In this document: piece after piece, positions 11,215 through 23,496 of the stretch | Layout of the letters: each line of letters opens with the position of its first letter | How positions within the stretch are numbered: position 1 is the stretch's first letter | The notes under the pieces: model-generated | Databases searched by the model: none | The model's input: the letters and a program-made list of their open reading frames with translations, nothing else | What the model was told of the DNA's origin: nothing | From: Siphonodentalium dalli | Taxonomy: Eukaryota; Mollusca; Scaphopoda; Gadilida; Siphonodentaliidae | Direction of reading: 5' to 3' | NCBI GenBank assembly: GCA_032622095.1 | Contig: CP136061.1 | Location: forward strand, 254,957,582 to 255,021,581 | Length of the DNA stretch: 64,000 nt | Program-made: the position numbers and the translations under genes

Positions 11215-12255
11215 TTTTGTGATATCATTAGTTCATTTAGTGATATCACATATTCGATTTTATGATATATAATAATTTTGTGATGTCACCTATTCGAATT
11301 TGTGATATCATATCTGAATTTTGTTATATCAATAATTCGTATGAAAAGACTATTTATTGATATGGCTAAATGCATTTAGTGATATAAAATATTTATTGAT
11401 ATCATGAAATCGAGTTATTGATATCACTAAATGCTTTCTATTTTATTATATCATATATTCGATTTTATGATATCTTAAATTAATTTTATGATATCACTAA
11501 TTCGAATTAGTGATATCATATAGTCATTTTGAGATATCAATAAATACTAGTTATTTTATGATATCACTAACTCGCGGACTCACTGGCGCCTTTTATTTAT
11601 TACCTAGTTTGTGATATCATTAATTCATTTTGTGATATAACAAAATCGAATGTATGATATCATTAAATATTTTATGATATCACAAACTGATTTTAAAATA
11701 TCACTTATTCCAATTTGTGATATTATAAATTCATTTTCGGATATCACAAAATCGAATTATTGATATCACAAAATAGTAAGTATTTAGTGATATCAATAAT
11801 TCGATCTTGTCATATCATAAAATGTTGGGGAATTAGTGATTTCACAAAATTATTTTAAGATATCTCAGAATGGAATTAGTGATATAAATTCATTTTGTGA
11901 TATTACAAAATCGAATATATGATATCAGAAAATAAGTAGGCATTCAGTGATATCAATAATTCAATTTTATGATATCATAAAATGATTTAATGATATCACA
12001 ATATGTTGGAAGGAATAGTAGTCCAGCTATGCCATTTTCTATTTATTGATATTACAAAATGAATTTATGATATCACAAAATCGAATTAGGGGTAACACTA
12101 AATTCTTACTCTTTTATGGATATCAATAATTCGTTTTGTGATATCAAGAAATAAATTTATGATATCACAAATTTGAATTAGTGATATCTTAAAATACTTT
12201 TGTGATATACAATATTTAATGATATGATATATTCGATTTTGTGATATCATATATT
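11215..12255. repeat. GATATC palindrome field (~1 kb)
   Basis: Dozens of TGATATCA-type palindromes occur at irregular 20-35 bp spacing. They are joined by AATTCGAATT, AAAATCG or ATTTTG linkers, for example ATGATATCACTAATTCGAAT. No constant unit length is visible, so this differs from the regular minisatellites nearby. There is no coding potential. Confidence 0.85.
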
Positions 12256-12289
12256 ATAGTCCAAATTAATAGCATTATTTTGCCAAAAT

Positions 12290-12810
12290 TTTCTGGTTTT
12301 TCAAAATGAATTTTCTCAAAATATGTCTGGAATATCATGGTGAAATTTGGTACAAGCGATTATTGTGACACGCTATTTAAGAACCATTGACCCCTTGGAA
12401 ATTATAACCTCACTTTCTTTACTTTTATGGCATGAACACTATATAAAATTTCACTGTTTTTCGGTACCAAGAACTTTTGTAAATAAGAGTGTTTTCAAAA
12501 GTGCGGTTCATATATCCATGATATCATACCTGAAGCTCATGCGAGGAGACTACCCATAAATAGTCGTCAATATTTAATAATGTTCATGTCATGCCTGTTG
12601 GTCATTGCAAACTTGGGCTGAGATTAGTTCGGAGTCATGGGTCCATAACCAAGTTAAAGCTGACCACCATATATCTTAACATTGTGGCCTAATCCAGATT
12701 GCAGCTGCTTGAGTGGATCACACTGCATATCAACATTTATTTCCATTGGGCTGGAATATTTGTGACTGCTTTATTCAGCTTGTTCAGACAATGCTATTGA
12801 TGGATCATAG
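12290..12810 (+). repeat. ~520-bp dispersed repeat, plus-strand copy
   Basis: Homologous, inverted, to 55790-56400. Shared blocks in order: GCCAAAATTT, AAGAACCATTG, TTTACTTTTATGGCATGAA, AAATTTCACTG, GGTACC(A/G)AGAACT, CATGATATCATA, GAGGAGAC, then on the 3' side CATGGGT-CATAACCAAGTTAA and CCATTGGGCTGG. A frame at 12347-12559 is collinear, without gaps, with the frame of the other copy (peptide core LLLWHE, MISYLK, MRGD). It may be a fragment of an unrecognised mobile-element protein. Confidence 0.7.
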
Positions 12811-12819
12811 CTGTAGCGC

Positions 12820-13125
12820 GTGAATGGTTACGATCGTATCCCTCCGAGATTATTTAACGGATACCAATTAAGGTGAACACATATAAAACATAGCAGTGGA
12901 CTGCATCCATAGTATATTTTATTTTTATTTTTATTTTTTTTATTATTTATTTCATTGGTCATGTAAGTCACGCATAGACTATCCGTTGTGTCACGTGATA
13001 CATGTAGTTAAAATTGTTGCAACATGAGTATCTTTCTAATACAGTGCACCCACCCACGCTGCTATTCTGAATTATTCAGTAACCACCTTTGAGAGGTACA
13101 GTATATGAGTATATGTGCATATGAA
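12820..13125. other. No gene recognised
   Basis: Contains a T-rich simple stretch (TTTATTTTTATTTTTATTTT) near 12920. Nothing else stands out. Confidence 0.4.
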
Positions 13126-13129
13126 TTAA

Positions 13130-13512
13130 AGACATATTATGTACTTGTTTTGGGAGAGTGAAACTGATAACTTAGTATTCGGGCGCTATACCAACTGGAG
13201 GAATGTAACATTCTACCAACATCGGCGAAAATCTGAAGCAAATCGACCATACCACTCTATAGAAAACATTGCTTGAACAATGGTCAATTGTAAATATTTA
13301 CTACTCGATTCGGGATGCGTCTCGGTGATCTCGGCGATAAACTAAGGAAAATGATTTCGCCATCGGGGAGTCACAATATTTAATTAATATATAATAAATT
13401 AATAATGACTGTGTGTTGTCTAGTTGGATATAATATTTAAAAATATTACTACTTTGAACAAGATTATTCCCCATATCTATTTGATCACCCTACCGGTGTG
13501 TTTCGCATCACG
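13130..13512 (-). mobile_element. Family C TTAA element, copy 2 (reverse)
   Basis: TTAA at 13126-13129 and 13513-13516. Starts AGACATATTATG and ends CGCATCACG, the reverse of 5602-5966. Interior blocks CCAACTGGAGGAATG, TTGTAAATATTTACTACTCG and TTTGATCACCCTACCGG are shared. Confidence 0.75.
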
Positions 13513-13516
13513 TTAA

Positions 13517-13745
13517 ATACCCGTCGCAGCTAGGAGATGTTCATCTCGAAGAATGCGTTTTTTTTTTTAGAGTTTATTACAATATGTAGTATATTTACTT
13601 TCGAATGTGATCGTATCCACAGGTACCTGGAACAAAATTACCCCAGTGGGATCATATTGTTCCAGGTAACTGTGAACATATCTGGAACCTAGAATAGCTC
13701 CACCCACTAAGCGCATATGCATATAATATACTGTCTGTCTGGGTG
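13517..13745. other. Unassigned, small hairpin
   Basis: ACAGGTACCTGGAACAA near 13619 pairs with TTGTTCCAGGTAACTGT near 13659. No gene. Confidence 0.4.
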
Positions 13746-13749
13746 CCCT

Positions 13750-13912
13750 GATTACCATAAACGCCACATATATGCAGCGCATATACTGACTGCCTGTGTG
13801 CCCAAATCACCACCAACTACACGCAGCGCATATACTGGCTGTATGAGTGCCCAGATCACCACCGCCTACACGCAGCGCATATACTGGCTGTATGGGTGCC
13901 CAGATCACCTCT
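13750..13912 (+). repeat. ~49-bp array, ~3-4 copies
   Basis: Unit CGCAGCGCATATACTGGCTG followed by TATGNGTGCCCAGATCACCA and a short variable joint. Copies are imperfect. Confidence 0.8.
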
Positions 13913-14876
13913 AGCTCCACCTACGCATGCGCAGTCACCTGGTTGACCTGATAACCAGATCACCATGGATGAACTAGATCTCTTTATGTCGACACCATTT
14001 CTGGAATATTTGCGGTTTCTCTTCCGCCTTTGAGTACAGTTCCCACAGTTTGGACGTCGATGTGTATCAGCTATGTCATATACTTTGTGTTGATATACGC
14101 CTCCGATACTCAAACACGACTGGTATCGTACTTAATACATCGCGCATGCCCAGATGAAATGCGGGGTATCTTACCCTTCTCATTTGTTTTGTGTGACTAA
14201 TAATTTCCTGATGGTCATATATAAAGTTATTACATGTAGTTAAAATGTAGTAATGTATGTGATCGACAGGCGTAAACAACAAACGTGTAACGCTTTCTTT
14301 ATCAACTGTGTTCTTTCAAAATTATACATTGGAATGGTAAATTATTCATCCGCAGGGCTACGTATATATCAATGGGTATACTTAGTAATGAAATATGCAT
14401 TTGGGATAGTGATCTTAAAAACGGTCGGAATGCAATTTAACACAACCTTAATACAATAAATGAAATATATTGTATGTGGAACGTTCGGGGCAGGATGTTG
14501 GGGTGCATCCCTGCCTCTTCTAAAAGGGATATTTGTTCCTGATCAATGTTTCCCATTCAACACACTTGTCAAATAACTATCTATCAAATGTTGTTTTTTT
14601 TTACTTTTTGAACCTCTATTAACCGGTTATATATAAAATACACCTCGTTTAACCGCGATTTATACTCAAGGACACCATTATCTATCAAAAATAAAGAAAA
14701 TTTAAAACTTGGTGTAAACATATTTTATTTTTTCAAATAAATAGACATACAGAATAAATAACATTAGTGTATTAGCATATTGGTGGTATATTTGAATTTT
14801 GAATAAAGCTATATATGGGTGTTGAATTAAAGACATGTCCGATTTCGTCGTGTGACGCCCAATATGAAGAGGTTAA
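13913..14876. other. No gene recognised
   Basis: Overlapping short frames on both strands (13856-14113, 14076-14282, 14253-14459) have no known motif. The stretch leads into the large satellite. Confidence 0.35.
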
Positions 14877-17665
14877 GCATATAGTTTCTATGTTGGGGTG
14901 GTCCGTGACACCGATCGCTTCAGGTGGTATGACATATTGAACATATAGTTTATATATTGGGGTGGTCCGTCACACCGATCGCTTCAGGTGGTATGACAAA
15001 TTGAACATATAGTTTATATATTGGGGTGGTCGTCACACCGATCGCTTCAGGTGGTATGACATATTGAGCATATAGTTTATGTATTGGGGTGGTCCGTCTA
15101 ACCAATCGCTTCAGGTGGTATGACTTATAGAACATATAGTTTATATATTGGGGTGGTCCATCACACCGATCGCTTCAGGTGGTATGACATATTGAGCATA
15201 TAGTTTATGTATTGGGGTGGTCCGTCTAACCGATCGCTTCAGGTGGTATGACATATAGAACATATAGTTTATATATTGGGGTGGTCCGTCATACAGATCG
15301 CTTCAGGTGGTATGACATATTGAGCATATAGTTTATGTATTGGGGTGGTCCGTCTAACCGATCGCTTCAGGTGGTATGACATATTAAACATATAGTTTAT
15401 ATATTGGGGTAGTCCGTCTAACCGATCGCTTCAGGTGGTATGACATATTGAACATATAGTTTATGTATTGGGGTGGTCCGTCTAACCGATCGCTTCAGGT
15501 TGTATGACATATTGAACATATAGTTTCTATGTTGGGGTGGTCCGTCACACCGATAGCTTCAGGTGGTATGACATATTGAACATATAGTTTATGTATTGGG
15601 GTGGTCCGTCACACCGATCGCTTCAGGTGGTATGACATATTGAACATATAGTTTCTATGTTGGGGTGGTCCGTCACACCGATAGCTTCAGGTGGTATGAC
15701 ATATTGAACATATAGTTTATATATTGGGATGGTCCGTCACACCGATCGCTTCAGGTGGTATGACATATTAAACATATAGTTTATATATTGGGGTGGTCCG
15801 TCACACCGATCGCTTCAGGTGGTATGACATATTGAACATATAGTTTATATATTGGACATATTGAACATATAGTTTATATATTGGGGTGGTCCGTTACACC
15901 GATCGCTTCAGGTGGTATGACGTATTAAACATATAGTTTATATATTGGGGTGGTCCGTCACACCGATCGCTTCAGGTGGTATGACATATTAAGCGTATAT
16001 TTTCTATATTGGGGTGGTCCGTCTAACCGATCGCTTCAGGTGGTATGACATATTAAGCATATAGTTTATATATTGGGGTGGTCCGTCTAACCGATCGCTT
16101 CAGGTGGTATGACATATTAAACATATAGTTTATATATTGGGGTGGTCCGTCTAACCGATCGCTTCAGGTGGTATGACATATTGAACATATAGTTTATATA
16201 TTGGGTGGTCCGTCACACCAATCGCTTCAGGTGGTATGACACATTGAACATATAGTTTATATATTGGGGTGGTCCGTCTAACCGATCGCTTCAGGTGGTA
16301 TGACATATTAAACATATAGTTTATATATTGGGGTGGTCCGTCACACCGATCGCTTCAGGTGGTATGACATATTGAACATATAGTTTATATATTGGACATA
16401 TTGAACATATAGTTTATATATTGGGGTGGTCCGTCACACCGATCGCTTCAGGTGGTATGACATATTGAACATATAGTTTCTATGTTGGGGTGGTCCGTCA
16501 CACCGATAGCTTCAGGTGGTATGACATATTGAACATATAGTTTATATATTGGGATGGTCCGTCACACCGATCGCTTCAGGTGGTATGACATATTAAACAT
16601 ATAGTTTATATATTGGGGTGGTCCGTCACACCGATCGCTTCAGGTGGTATGACATATTGAACATATAGTTTATATATTGGACATATTGAACATATAGTTT
16701 ATATATTGGGGTGGTCCGTTACACCGATCGCTTCAGGTGGTATGACGTATTAAACATATAGTTTATATATTGGGGTGGTCCGTCACACCGATCGCTTCAG
16801 GTGGTATGACATATTAAGCGTATATTTTCTATATTGGGGTGGTCCGTCTAACCGATCGCTTCAGGTGGTATGACATATTAAGCATATAGTTTATATATTG
16901 GGGTGGTCCGTCTAACCGATCGCTTCAGGTGGTATGACATATTAAACATATAGTTTATATATTGGGGTGGTCCGTCTAACCGATCGCTTCAGGTGGTATG
17001 ACATATTGAACATATAGTTTATATATTGGGTGGTCCGTCACACCAATCGCTTCAGGTGGTATGACACATTGAACATATAGTTTATATATTGGGGTGGTCC
17101 GTCTAACCGATCGCTTCAGGTGGTATGACATATTGAACATATAGTTTATATATTGGGGTGGTCCGTCTAACCGATCGCTTCAGGTGGTATGACATATTAA
17201 ACATATAGTTTGTATATTGGGGTGGTCCGTCAGACCGATCGATTCAGGTGGTATGGCATATTGAACATATAGTTTATATATTGGGGTAGTCCGCCACACC
17301 GATCGCTTCATGTGGTATGACATATTAAGCGTATAGTTTATATATTGGGGTGGTCCGTCACACCGACCGCTTCAGGTGGTATGACATATTAAGCGTATAG
17401 TTTATATATTGGGGTGGTCTGTCACACCGATCGCTTCAGGTGGTATGACATATTGAACATATAGTTTATATATTGGGGTGGTCCGTCACACAGATCGCTT
17501 CAGGTGGTATGACATATTAAACATATAGTTTATATATTGGGGTGGTCCGTCACACCGATCGCTTCAGGTGGTATGACATATTGAACATATAGTTTATATA
17601 TTGGGGTGGTCCGTCACACCGATCGCTTCGGTGGTATGATATATTGAACATATAGTTTATCGTGC
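14877..17665 (+). repeat. 64-bp satellite, ~43 copies, with 825-bp higher-order repeat
   Basis: Unit ATATAGTTTATATATTGGGG, then TGGTCCGTCACACCGATCGC, then TTCAGGTGGTATGACATATT and GAAC. Two main variants have CACACCG or CTAACCG. A truncated extra half unit (ATTGGACATATTGAAC) at 15851 recurs at 16676, and the rare TTGGGTGGTCCGTCACACCA variant at 16201 recurs at 17026. Both are exactly 825 bp apart, so a multi-unit block was duplicated. No open coding signal. Confidence 0.95.
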
Positions 17666-17759
17666 GAATATCAAGGGCTCTTATACAGTATGGCCAAAAA
17701 TGCGACCATTTCAATTTAGACCCTAAACCCTGGGCCTAACAATATTTACCTTGACCTTG

Positions 17760-17864
17760 TAAGCCAGTGCAATTTCTTTCCCTATGGGAAACTCGCATAT
17801 ATAAGAGAATGCATTGGCACGTGATATGTAATGCTGCACCAGCGCAGCTCCCACAACGAAATGG
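17760..17864. mobile_element. Remnant of a family A-like hairpin element
   Basis: AAACTCGCATATATAAGAGA+ATGCATTGGCAC, then GCGCAGCTCCCACAACGAAA+TGG and TTAA at 17865-17868. The right half mirrors the right end of 38873-39259 (GCGCAGCTCCCGTCGTGAAA+GGG). The left end is not recognisable. Confidence 0.6.
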
Positions 17865-17869
17865 TTAAA

Positions 17870-18920
17870 CTGGTTGAGATTGTGAATCGGACCTACGTGC
17901 CTCATTCGTGGTACCGGCGGCGTAATTATGCGTCCGTTGTACCGGATATATCAAACTTAATCCTTTCCGTGATATTGGACAAACCGGAAAATATCCGTTT
18001 TAATACTTCCGGCTTTTCATAAAACCACAATGCCAAGTGACTCAATGTGGAGTCATTGCCAAAAACATCAAAAACAGGGAACAAGATGTTATTAATTACA
18101 TGTAAATTTCAATAGATTATCAGGAAGGCCGTTCTATTCGGGACACCTGTTCGGATTTCGGACTACTGTGGTGTTATTGAAACGCTATTACAATGATCGT
18201 CGCATGCCGGTACAGCTGCTCCAGGCCCAGAGCACACCAATCAAACACACCCGCGACTGCGCATGCCGTCACATCTGCTGTAATGCCGGAACGCACCAAT
18301 CAAAACGCACGATTCTTGAGATCGCTGTCATTTGGCTTTCCTTTCCATTCTTATCAAATTTTAATAGACAACATAACAGTACTTGGTATCATCGAATCTA
18401 ATTTTAATGACAAATCTTTTTTATAAGATGAGGGACAGGTGGCTCGATTTGGGCAAACAATAGTTTACCGTTACACCCGGCCAGATGTACCGTTATTGAA
18501 TGGCCAGCCGTCAATCATGGCCCTCGTATGCACAATGTACAGCATACAGGTCATGGTGAGGTTTTCCGATTAAGCTAGCACTCTGTGTCCTTTGGCGTGA
18601 TGGGACATTAGGTTCCGAAAAAATTAGAATGCGATGTTTGAAAAAACAACAATATTGAACACTATACATGTATAAACATGTATAAAGACGTGATTGTATG
18701 TTCCGCAAAGATCGAATCGTATCAGTATATTCACTAAGGCAAACATTGTAATGTTACTATAAATATGCCAGTTGGTTTAAGTGCTCGAACGGCAACAAAT
18801 TACATATACTGTCTCAATTTGTGAATTGACTTGAATTACTTTATTTTACTATGAAATAGTGAAAACGTATATACAGAGCAAATATTAGTATACGGCCAAC
18901 GTTTGATGGTCGTGGTCCCT
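17870..18920. other. No gene recognised
   Basis: Two overlapping 77-codon plus frames (18168-18426) share the same DNA in different registers. They show no domain and no codon bias I can see. The repeat CGACTGCGCATGC/CGTCGCATGCC is minor. No tandem array is visible. Confidence 0.35.
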
Positions 18921-18924
18921 ACGT

Positions 18925-19048
18925 GTCATTCGTCGTCTTCGTCTTCGTCATCGTCGTCGTCATCTTCGTCATCATCATCATCATAACAATCATCATCATC
19001 ATCGTCATAATCATCGTCGTCGTCACCACCACCACAACCACCACCACC

Positions 19049-19082
<34 letters not shown>

Positions 19083-19190
19083 TCATCATCACCATCAGCA
19101 TAATTAACGCCGTCATCGCCATGTATCAATATCATCAACGACGTCATCAGCATCATAATCATCATCAGCATCGTCATAGTCATCGGCTTG
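18925..19190 (+). repeat. CAT/CGT/CAC trinucleotide microsatellite
   Basis: A long run of CAT, CGT and CAC triplets with an uninterrupted CAC block near 19025-19064. It yields long low-complexity frames (poly-Asp, poly-Val, poly-Met) that are not genes. A run of 15 C follows at 19209-19223. Confidence 0.95.
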
Positions 19191-19341
19191 ACTGAAATAT
19201 TGAGTATGCCCCCCCCCCCCCCCAAGACATATAGGTGTGGCATCAGATTATAAACCCCCACCCGAAACGAAACATTAGATCGGCTACCCGGGGTCTACGA
19301 AAGTTTAGATACATGTAAGTCATCTAGGACAAATGAATCTA

Positions 19342-20550
19342 CAGAACATTGATTATGTTACATATGTTATATGGTGGTGTCATTTCCAAAACATTGATTA
19401 TGTTACATATGTTATATGGTGGTGTCATTTCCAAAACATTGATTATGTTACATATGTTATATGGTGGTGTCATTTCCAAAACATTGATTATGTTACATAT
19501 GTTATATGGTGGTGTCATTTCCAAAACATTGATTATGTTACATATGGTATATGGTGGTGTCATTTCCAAAACATTGATTATGTTACATATGTTATATGGT
19601 GGTGTCATTTCCAAAACATTGATTATGTTACATATGTTATATGGTGGTGTCATTTCCAAAACATTGATTATGTTACATATGTTATATGGTGGTGTCATTT
19701 CCAAAACATTGATTATGTTACATATGTTATATGGTGGTGTCATTTCCAAAACATTGATTATGTTACATATGTTATATGGTGGTGTCATTTCCAAAACATT
19801 GATTATGTTACATATGTTATATGGTGGTGTCATTTCCAAAACATTGATTATGTTACATATGGTAGATGGTGGTGTCATTTCCAAAACATTGATTATGTTA
19901 CATATGTTATATGGTGGTGTCATTTCCAAAACATTGATTATGTTACATATGTTATATGGTGGTGTCATTTCCAAAACATTGATTATGTTACATATGTTAT
20001 ATGGTGGTGTCATTTCCAAAACATTGATTATGTTACATATGTTATATGGTGGTGTCATTTCCAAAACATTGATTATGTTACATATGTTATATGGTGGTGT
20101 CATTTCCAAAACATTGATTATGTTACATATGGTATATGGTGGTGTCATTTCCAAAACATTGATTATGTTACATATGTTATATGGTGGTGTCATTTCCAAA
20201 ACATTGATTATGTTACATATGTTATATGGTGGTGTCATTTCCAAAACATTGATTATGTTACATATGTTATATAGTGGTGTCATTTCCAAAACATTGATTA
20301 TGTTACATATGTTATATGGTGGTGTCATTTCCAAAACATTGATTATGTTACATATGTTATATGGTGGTGTCATTTCCAAAACATTGATTATGTTACATAT
20401 GTTATATGGTGGTGTCATTTCCAAAACATTGATTATGTTACATATGTTATATGGTGGTGTCATTTCCAAAACATTGATTATGTTACATATGTTATATGGT
20501 GGTGTCATTTCCAGAACATTGATTATGTTACATATGTTATATGGTGGTGT
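19342..20550 (+). repeat. 45-bp satellite, ~27 nearly identical copies
   Basis: Unit CCAAAACATTGATTATGTTA+CATATGTTATATGGTGGTGT+CATTT. Copies differ by only a few point changes (GGTATATGG at 19545 and 20130, GGTAGATGG near 19860, ATAGTGG near 20270). Being 45 = 3 x 15 with few stops, it leaves three long frames open (313, 424 and 406 codons on both strands), all pure repeat translation. The very low divergence implies recent expansion or ongoing homogenisation. Confidence 0.96.
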
Positions 20551-21262
20551 AATCCGCATTACTTCGTTGGGTTATCCAGGAATTCAGGTGGTGATCAGTT
20601 GTGTGAAATCTCCATATCAATGATATATTAATGGTGGATGAGGTTACAATGATCCGGGGAACGCCCAGCATATCCCTGATACATACGTCATCTGTTTTCT
20701 GATCAGCTCCGGACCACGTTAGCTTTTCCTAATATGACATCAGTCTTTCACACAAGCAACAACTATATATACTGATAAGAATTATGAATAATCTATATAT
20801 ATAGTAGTCGTAAGTTTTTCGGACAGTCCAAGCACATTTTCGCAGAATTGACGGACTACTATAGTCCGTTTATGAGAAAATAGTACCGTTCTTGTCCCTC
20901 ACAATAAGATGATATAGTTCTGATTTCCGTGATATATTTGTACTTAATTATGATGTTGGCTGGTCATAGTGAGTGGCATATGTTCGATGATTTCACGCAA
21001 AATTGTGACGCAAAGTTAGCCTGCATGTTCACGCTTGGCTTATCGAACTCGTAATCGTAACTACGGATATGGCAAAACGGCAACTGGTAGATAGAACACA
21101 CATTCTAGTGACGTAATACCCTATTCGTAATTAGTTGGTTATGAGAAAGGTATCCATTAAATATTGAAGAAATAAAACCCGAGTGTTTTCGCTCGGAATT
21201 CGTGGCTGTGCATGAAACTACAGAAAATTCAAGGCACAACAGATTACAAAATCTTGAGACGG
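20551..21262. other. No gene recognised
   Basis: Unique-looking sequence with a small palindrome, CGGACTACTATAGTCCG, near 20855. No supported frame. Confidence 0.4.
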
Positions 21263-21266
21263 TTAA

Positions 21267-21624
21267 AGTGATGTGAAACACTCCGGTAGGGTGATCAAAT
21301 AGAAATGGAGAATAATCTTGCTCAAAGTACTAATTTTTACAAATAGTATAACGAGCACCGTCATTCTTATATATTAATTAAATACAGTGACTCTCGATGG
21401 CGAAATCGTTTTCGTCAGTTTATCGCAGATAGTTGCGTCCGGAATCGAGAAGTAAATATTTACAATTGAGCGTAGTTCAGACGATGTTTTATATGGAGTG
21501 GTAAGGTCGATTTGTTTGAAATTTTCGTCGATGTTACTAGAATGCTATATTCCTCCAGTTGGTATAGTGCCTGAATACTAACTTACTATAGTTTCACGCA
21601 CCCGAATAAGTACATAATATGTCT
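21267..21624 (+). mobile_element. Family C TTAA element, copy 3 (358 bp)
   Basis: TTAA at 21263-21266 and 21625-21628. Starts AGTGATGTGAAACACTCCGG and ends ATAATATGTCT. Very close to copy 1 throughout, including GTGACTCTCGATGGCGAAAT. Confidence 0.78.
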
Positions 21625-21629
21625 TTAAG

Positions 21630-23175
21630 TGGAAGAAATTACGGCGTACAACATATAATTATCAAATCAATCACTTATAAATTCTTCCACCTGGGTATAG
21701 GAAATGAATAATCTTAATGTCCGATATGTATAATTAACTTGGGTCTGCGACAATAAAAGATTAAGATAGAATTCACTGGCGTTGTGTATATGTATGTGCA
21801 CGTATATTTCGGGGGTTATTGTAACATTATTGTGCTCTGTGAAGATTTCATTTTTGAAAACAATTGTCATGGTTATTTGTGCTGATTATGTCTTCTCTGC
21901 ACCCTTAAAAGACAACTTACTTATCGAATCCACAGATCACATTATATACAACATATTCCATTTTACATGTATATACCATATGTGAAGGGGAAGCTCCAAA
22001 ACATTGCATTAAAAACTTTCCGTCTATTAAACTGTGAACATGTTGTTTTTGTCAAGGTACCGACGTGTGTTATGTGCTTAATTTCGATCTAGTCTGGTCT
22101 GTCAGTTTATTATTCTCAACGGAAGGGGAATAACTCTATCTCTTAGTTGTGAATTATGATGCATTCTGAGTTAAATAGCGGAGGAAGTCTTGGGATGAAT
22201 CTGAGAATCTCTATCACTCGGTGGACACTATAAAAGCCACAGCGGTTCCGTATTCCGGTGGAATATATATAGTATGGAATATGTTGTGTATAATATGATC
22301 TGGGCTTTAGAAAATGAAGTGGGCCTTTAAACTGGTGGATGTACCGTTACTAGGTAAATACACGACGAACAGATGGGGAGATTTTTAGATGATTTGCATA
22401 CAGGTTTTAATATAAAGAGTCCCCGAGAACAATTGAACATACCGTTATACGGAGGCCCGCTGGTTCTGTAGAGGACTTCACGTGACACACGTCGGGTGTG
22501 TTCAATTGGCTGACTCCTGGTGCCCCCGAACAGGACAGAACATCTGTTCCGTGCTCAAGTATTGTTTATATGTTGGTCAAGGGGAATTCGAACCCCTGAA
22601 GAGTAATGAATTTTAACGAGCAATATTTTTTAAAGAAGGAATATGTTTGATAAGGTAACTCGATCACTTGCTCTTTGTTCCTACCTTGGAACCACACGTG
22701 CCATGTACACTCGAGGTTGTCGCTCGGTCAATGAGCAAGGGTGACATGTTATGTGTGACAATAAATGGGACATTTTGGCATATATACCGCTATGTCTACG
22801 ACCAACATGCTGGAACGCAGAATTATTCTTGAGTTTAAAAGCCCATGGCTCATTGAACTCTCACGAATGCGTTAGTAGGTCGATATATACACACATTATA
22901 ATGTGACAGAAATTTCATATAATGTTTACAAATATCACAGAAATCACTGAGAATTGCCAGTTGTTTTCGATTTTCCACATATAATTGAGAGTAACGCTCT
23001 TCATTTTTAACCTTATCGGAAACACACTGACCATAAACGCTCAATTATATATATTGTTTCACACCGAAGCAAGTTCCGGCCCCATTTTTCTCTAAAATCT
23101 AGAACTAGTTTTATTGTGACAATAAAGTCCGATAAAGAGTATTTCACGGAACCTCCAATTAATGGACTCATGGGT
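21630..23175. other. No gene recognised; weak tRNA-like B-box on the minus strand
   Basis: Around 22567-22592 the minus strand reads GGGGTTCGAATTCCCC, a T-arm/B-box look-alike. No matching A box or acceptor stem is found upstream, so it is not called a tRNA. The 22850-23044 minus frame (NEERYSQLY) includes the AAAGAGCG-type motif in reverse and is not a recognised protein. Confidence 0.35.
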
Positions 23176-23178
23176 CAG

Positions 23179-23342
23179 ATATACAAGATCTTCAACTCGT
23201 TATGTTGGGATATAAGATTTTATGAAACGAGTTTGATAAATTCGATTCACAACGCGAGTCGTAGACGAGTTGTGAATCAAATTTATCAAACGAGTTTCAT
23301 AAAATCTTACACCCCAACATAACGAGTTGAAGATCTTGTATA
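23179..23342. repeat. Long near-perfect hairpin, ~75-bp arms
   Basis: ATATACAAGATCTTCAACTC and the following bases to TTCACAAC are mirrored to GAGTTGAAGATCTTGTATAT at the right edge. The loop of about 15 bases is GCGAGTCGTAGACGA. Only a few mismatches occur in the arms. It could be a foldback transposon or a transcribed long hairpin. No duplication of the flanks is evident. Confidence 0.85.
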
Positions 23343-23496
23343 TCACTTAATAAAAACTAGAGCTTTACAGAAGCTTAAAACGCACACATTTCCATTGTTG
23401 GTTGAGACGCTTCACAGCGTATATGACAGTATACTCGAGCTGCCGACGGAATATATAGTCCCACAATTTGCTTCTTTGTTTTTGTATAAGAATAAC

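Noticed and set aside
18919-19261. Poly-Asp, poly-Val and poly-Met frames
   Set aside because: Trinucleotide microsatellite, open on both strands.
19333-20623. Open frames of 313, 406 and 424 codons
   Set aside because: All are translations of the 45-bp repeat. The unit is a multiple of 3 without stops in several frames on both strands, so openness is arithmetic.
22560-22640. tRNA gene on the minus strand
   Set aside because: A T-arm look-alike (GGGGTTCGAATTCCCC) is present, but no D-arm, anticodon arm or matching 5' acceptor strand could be found.
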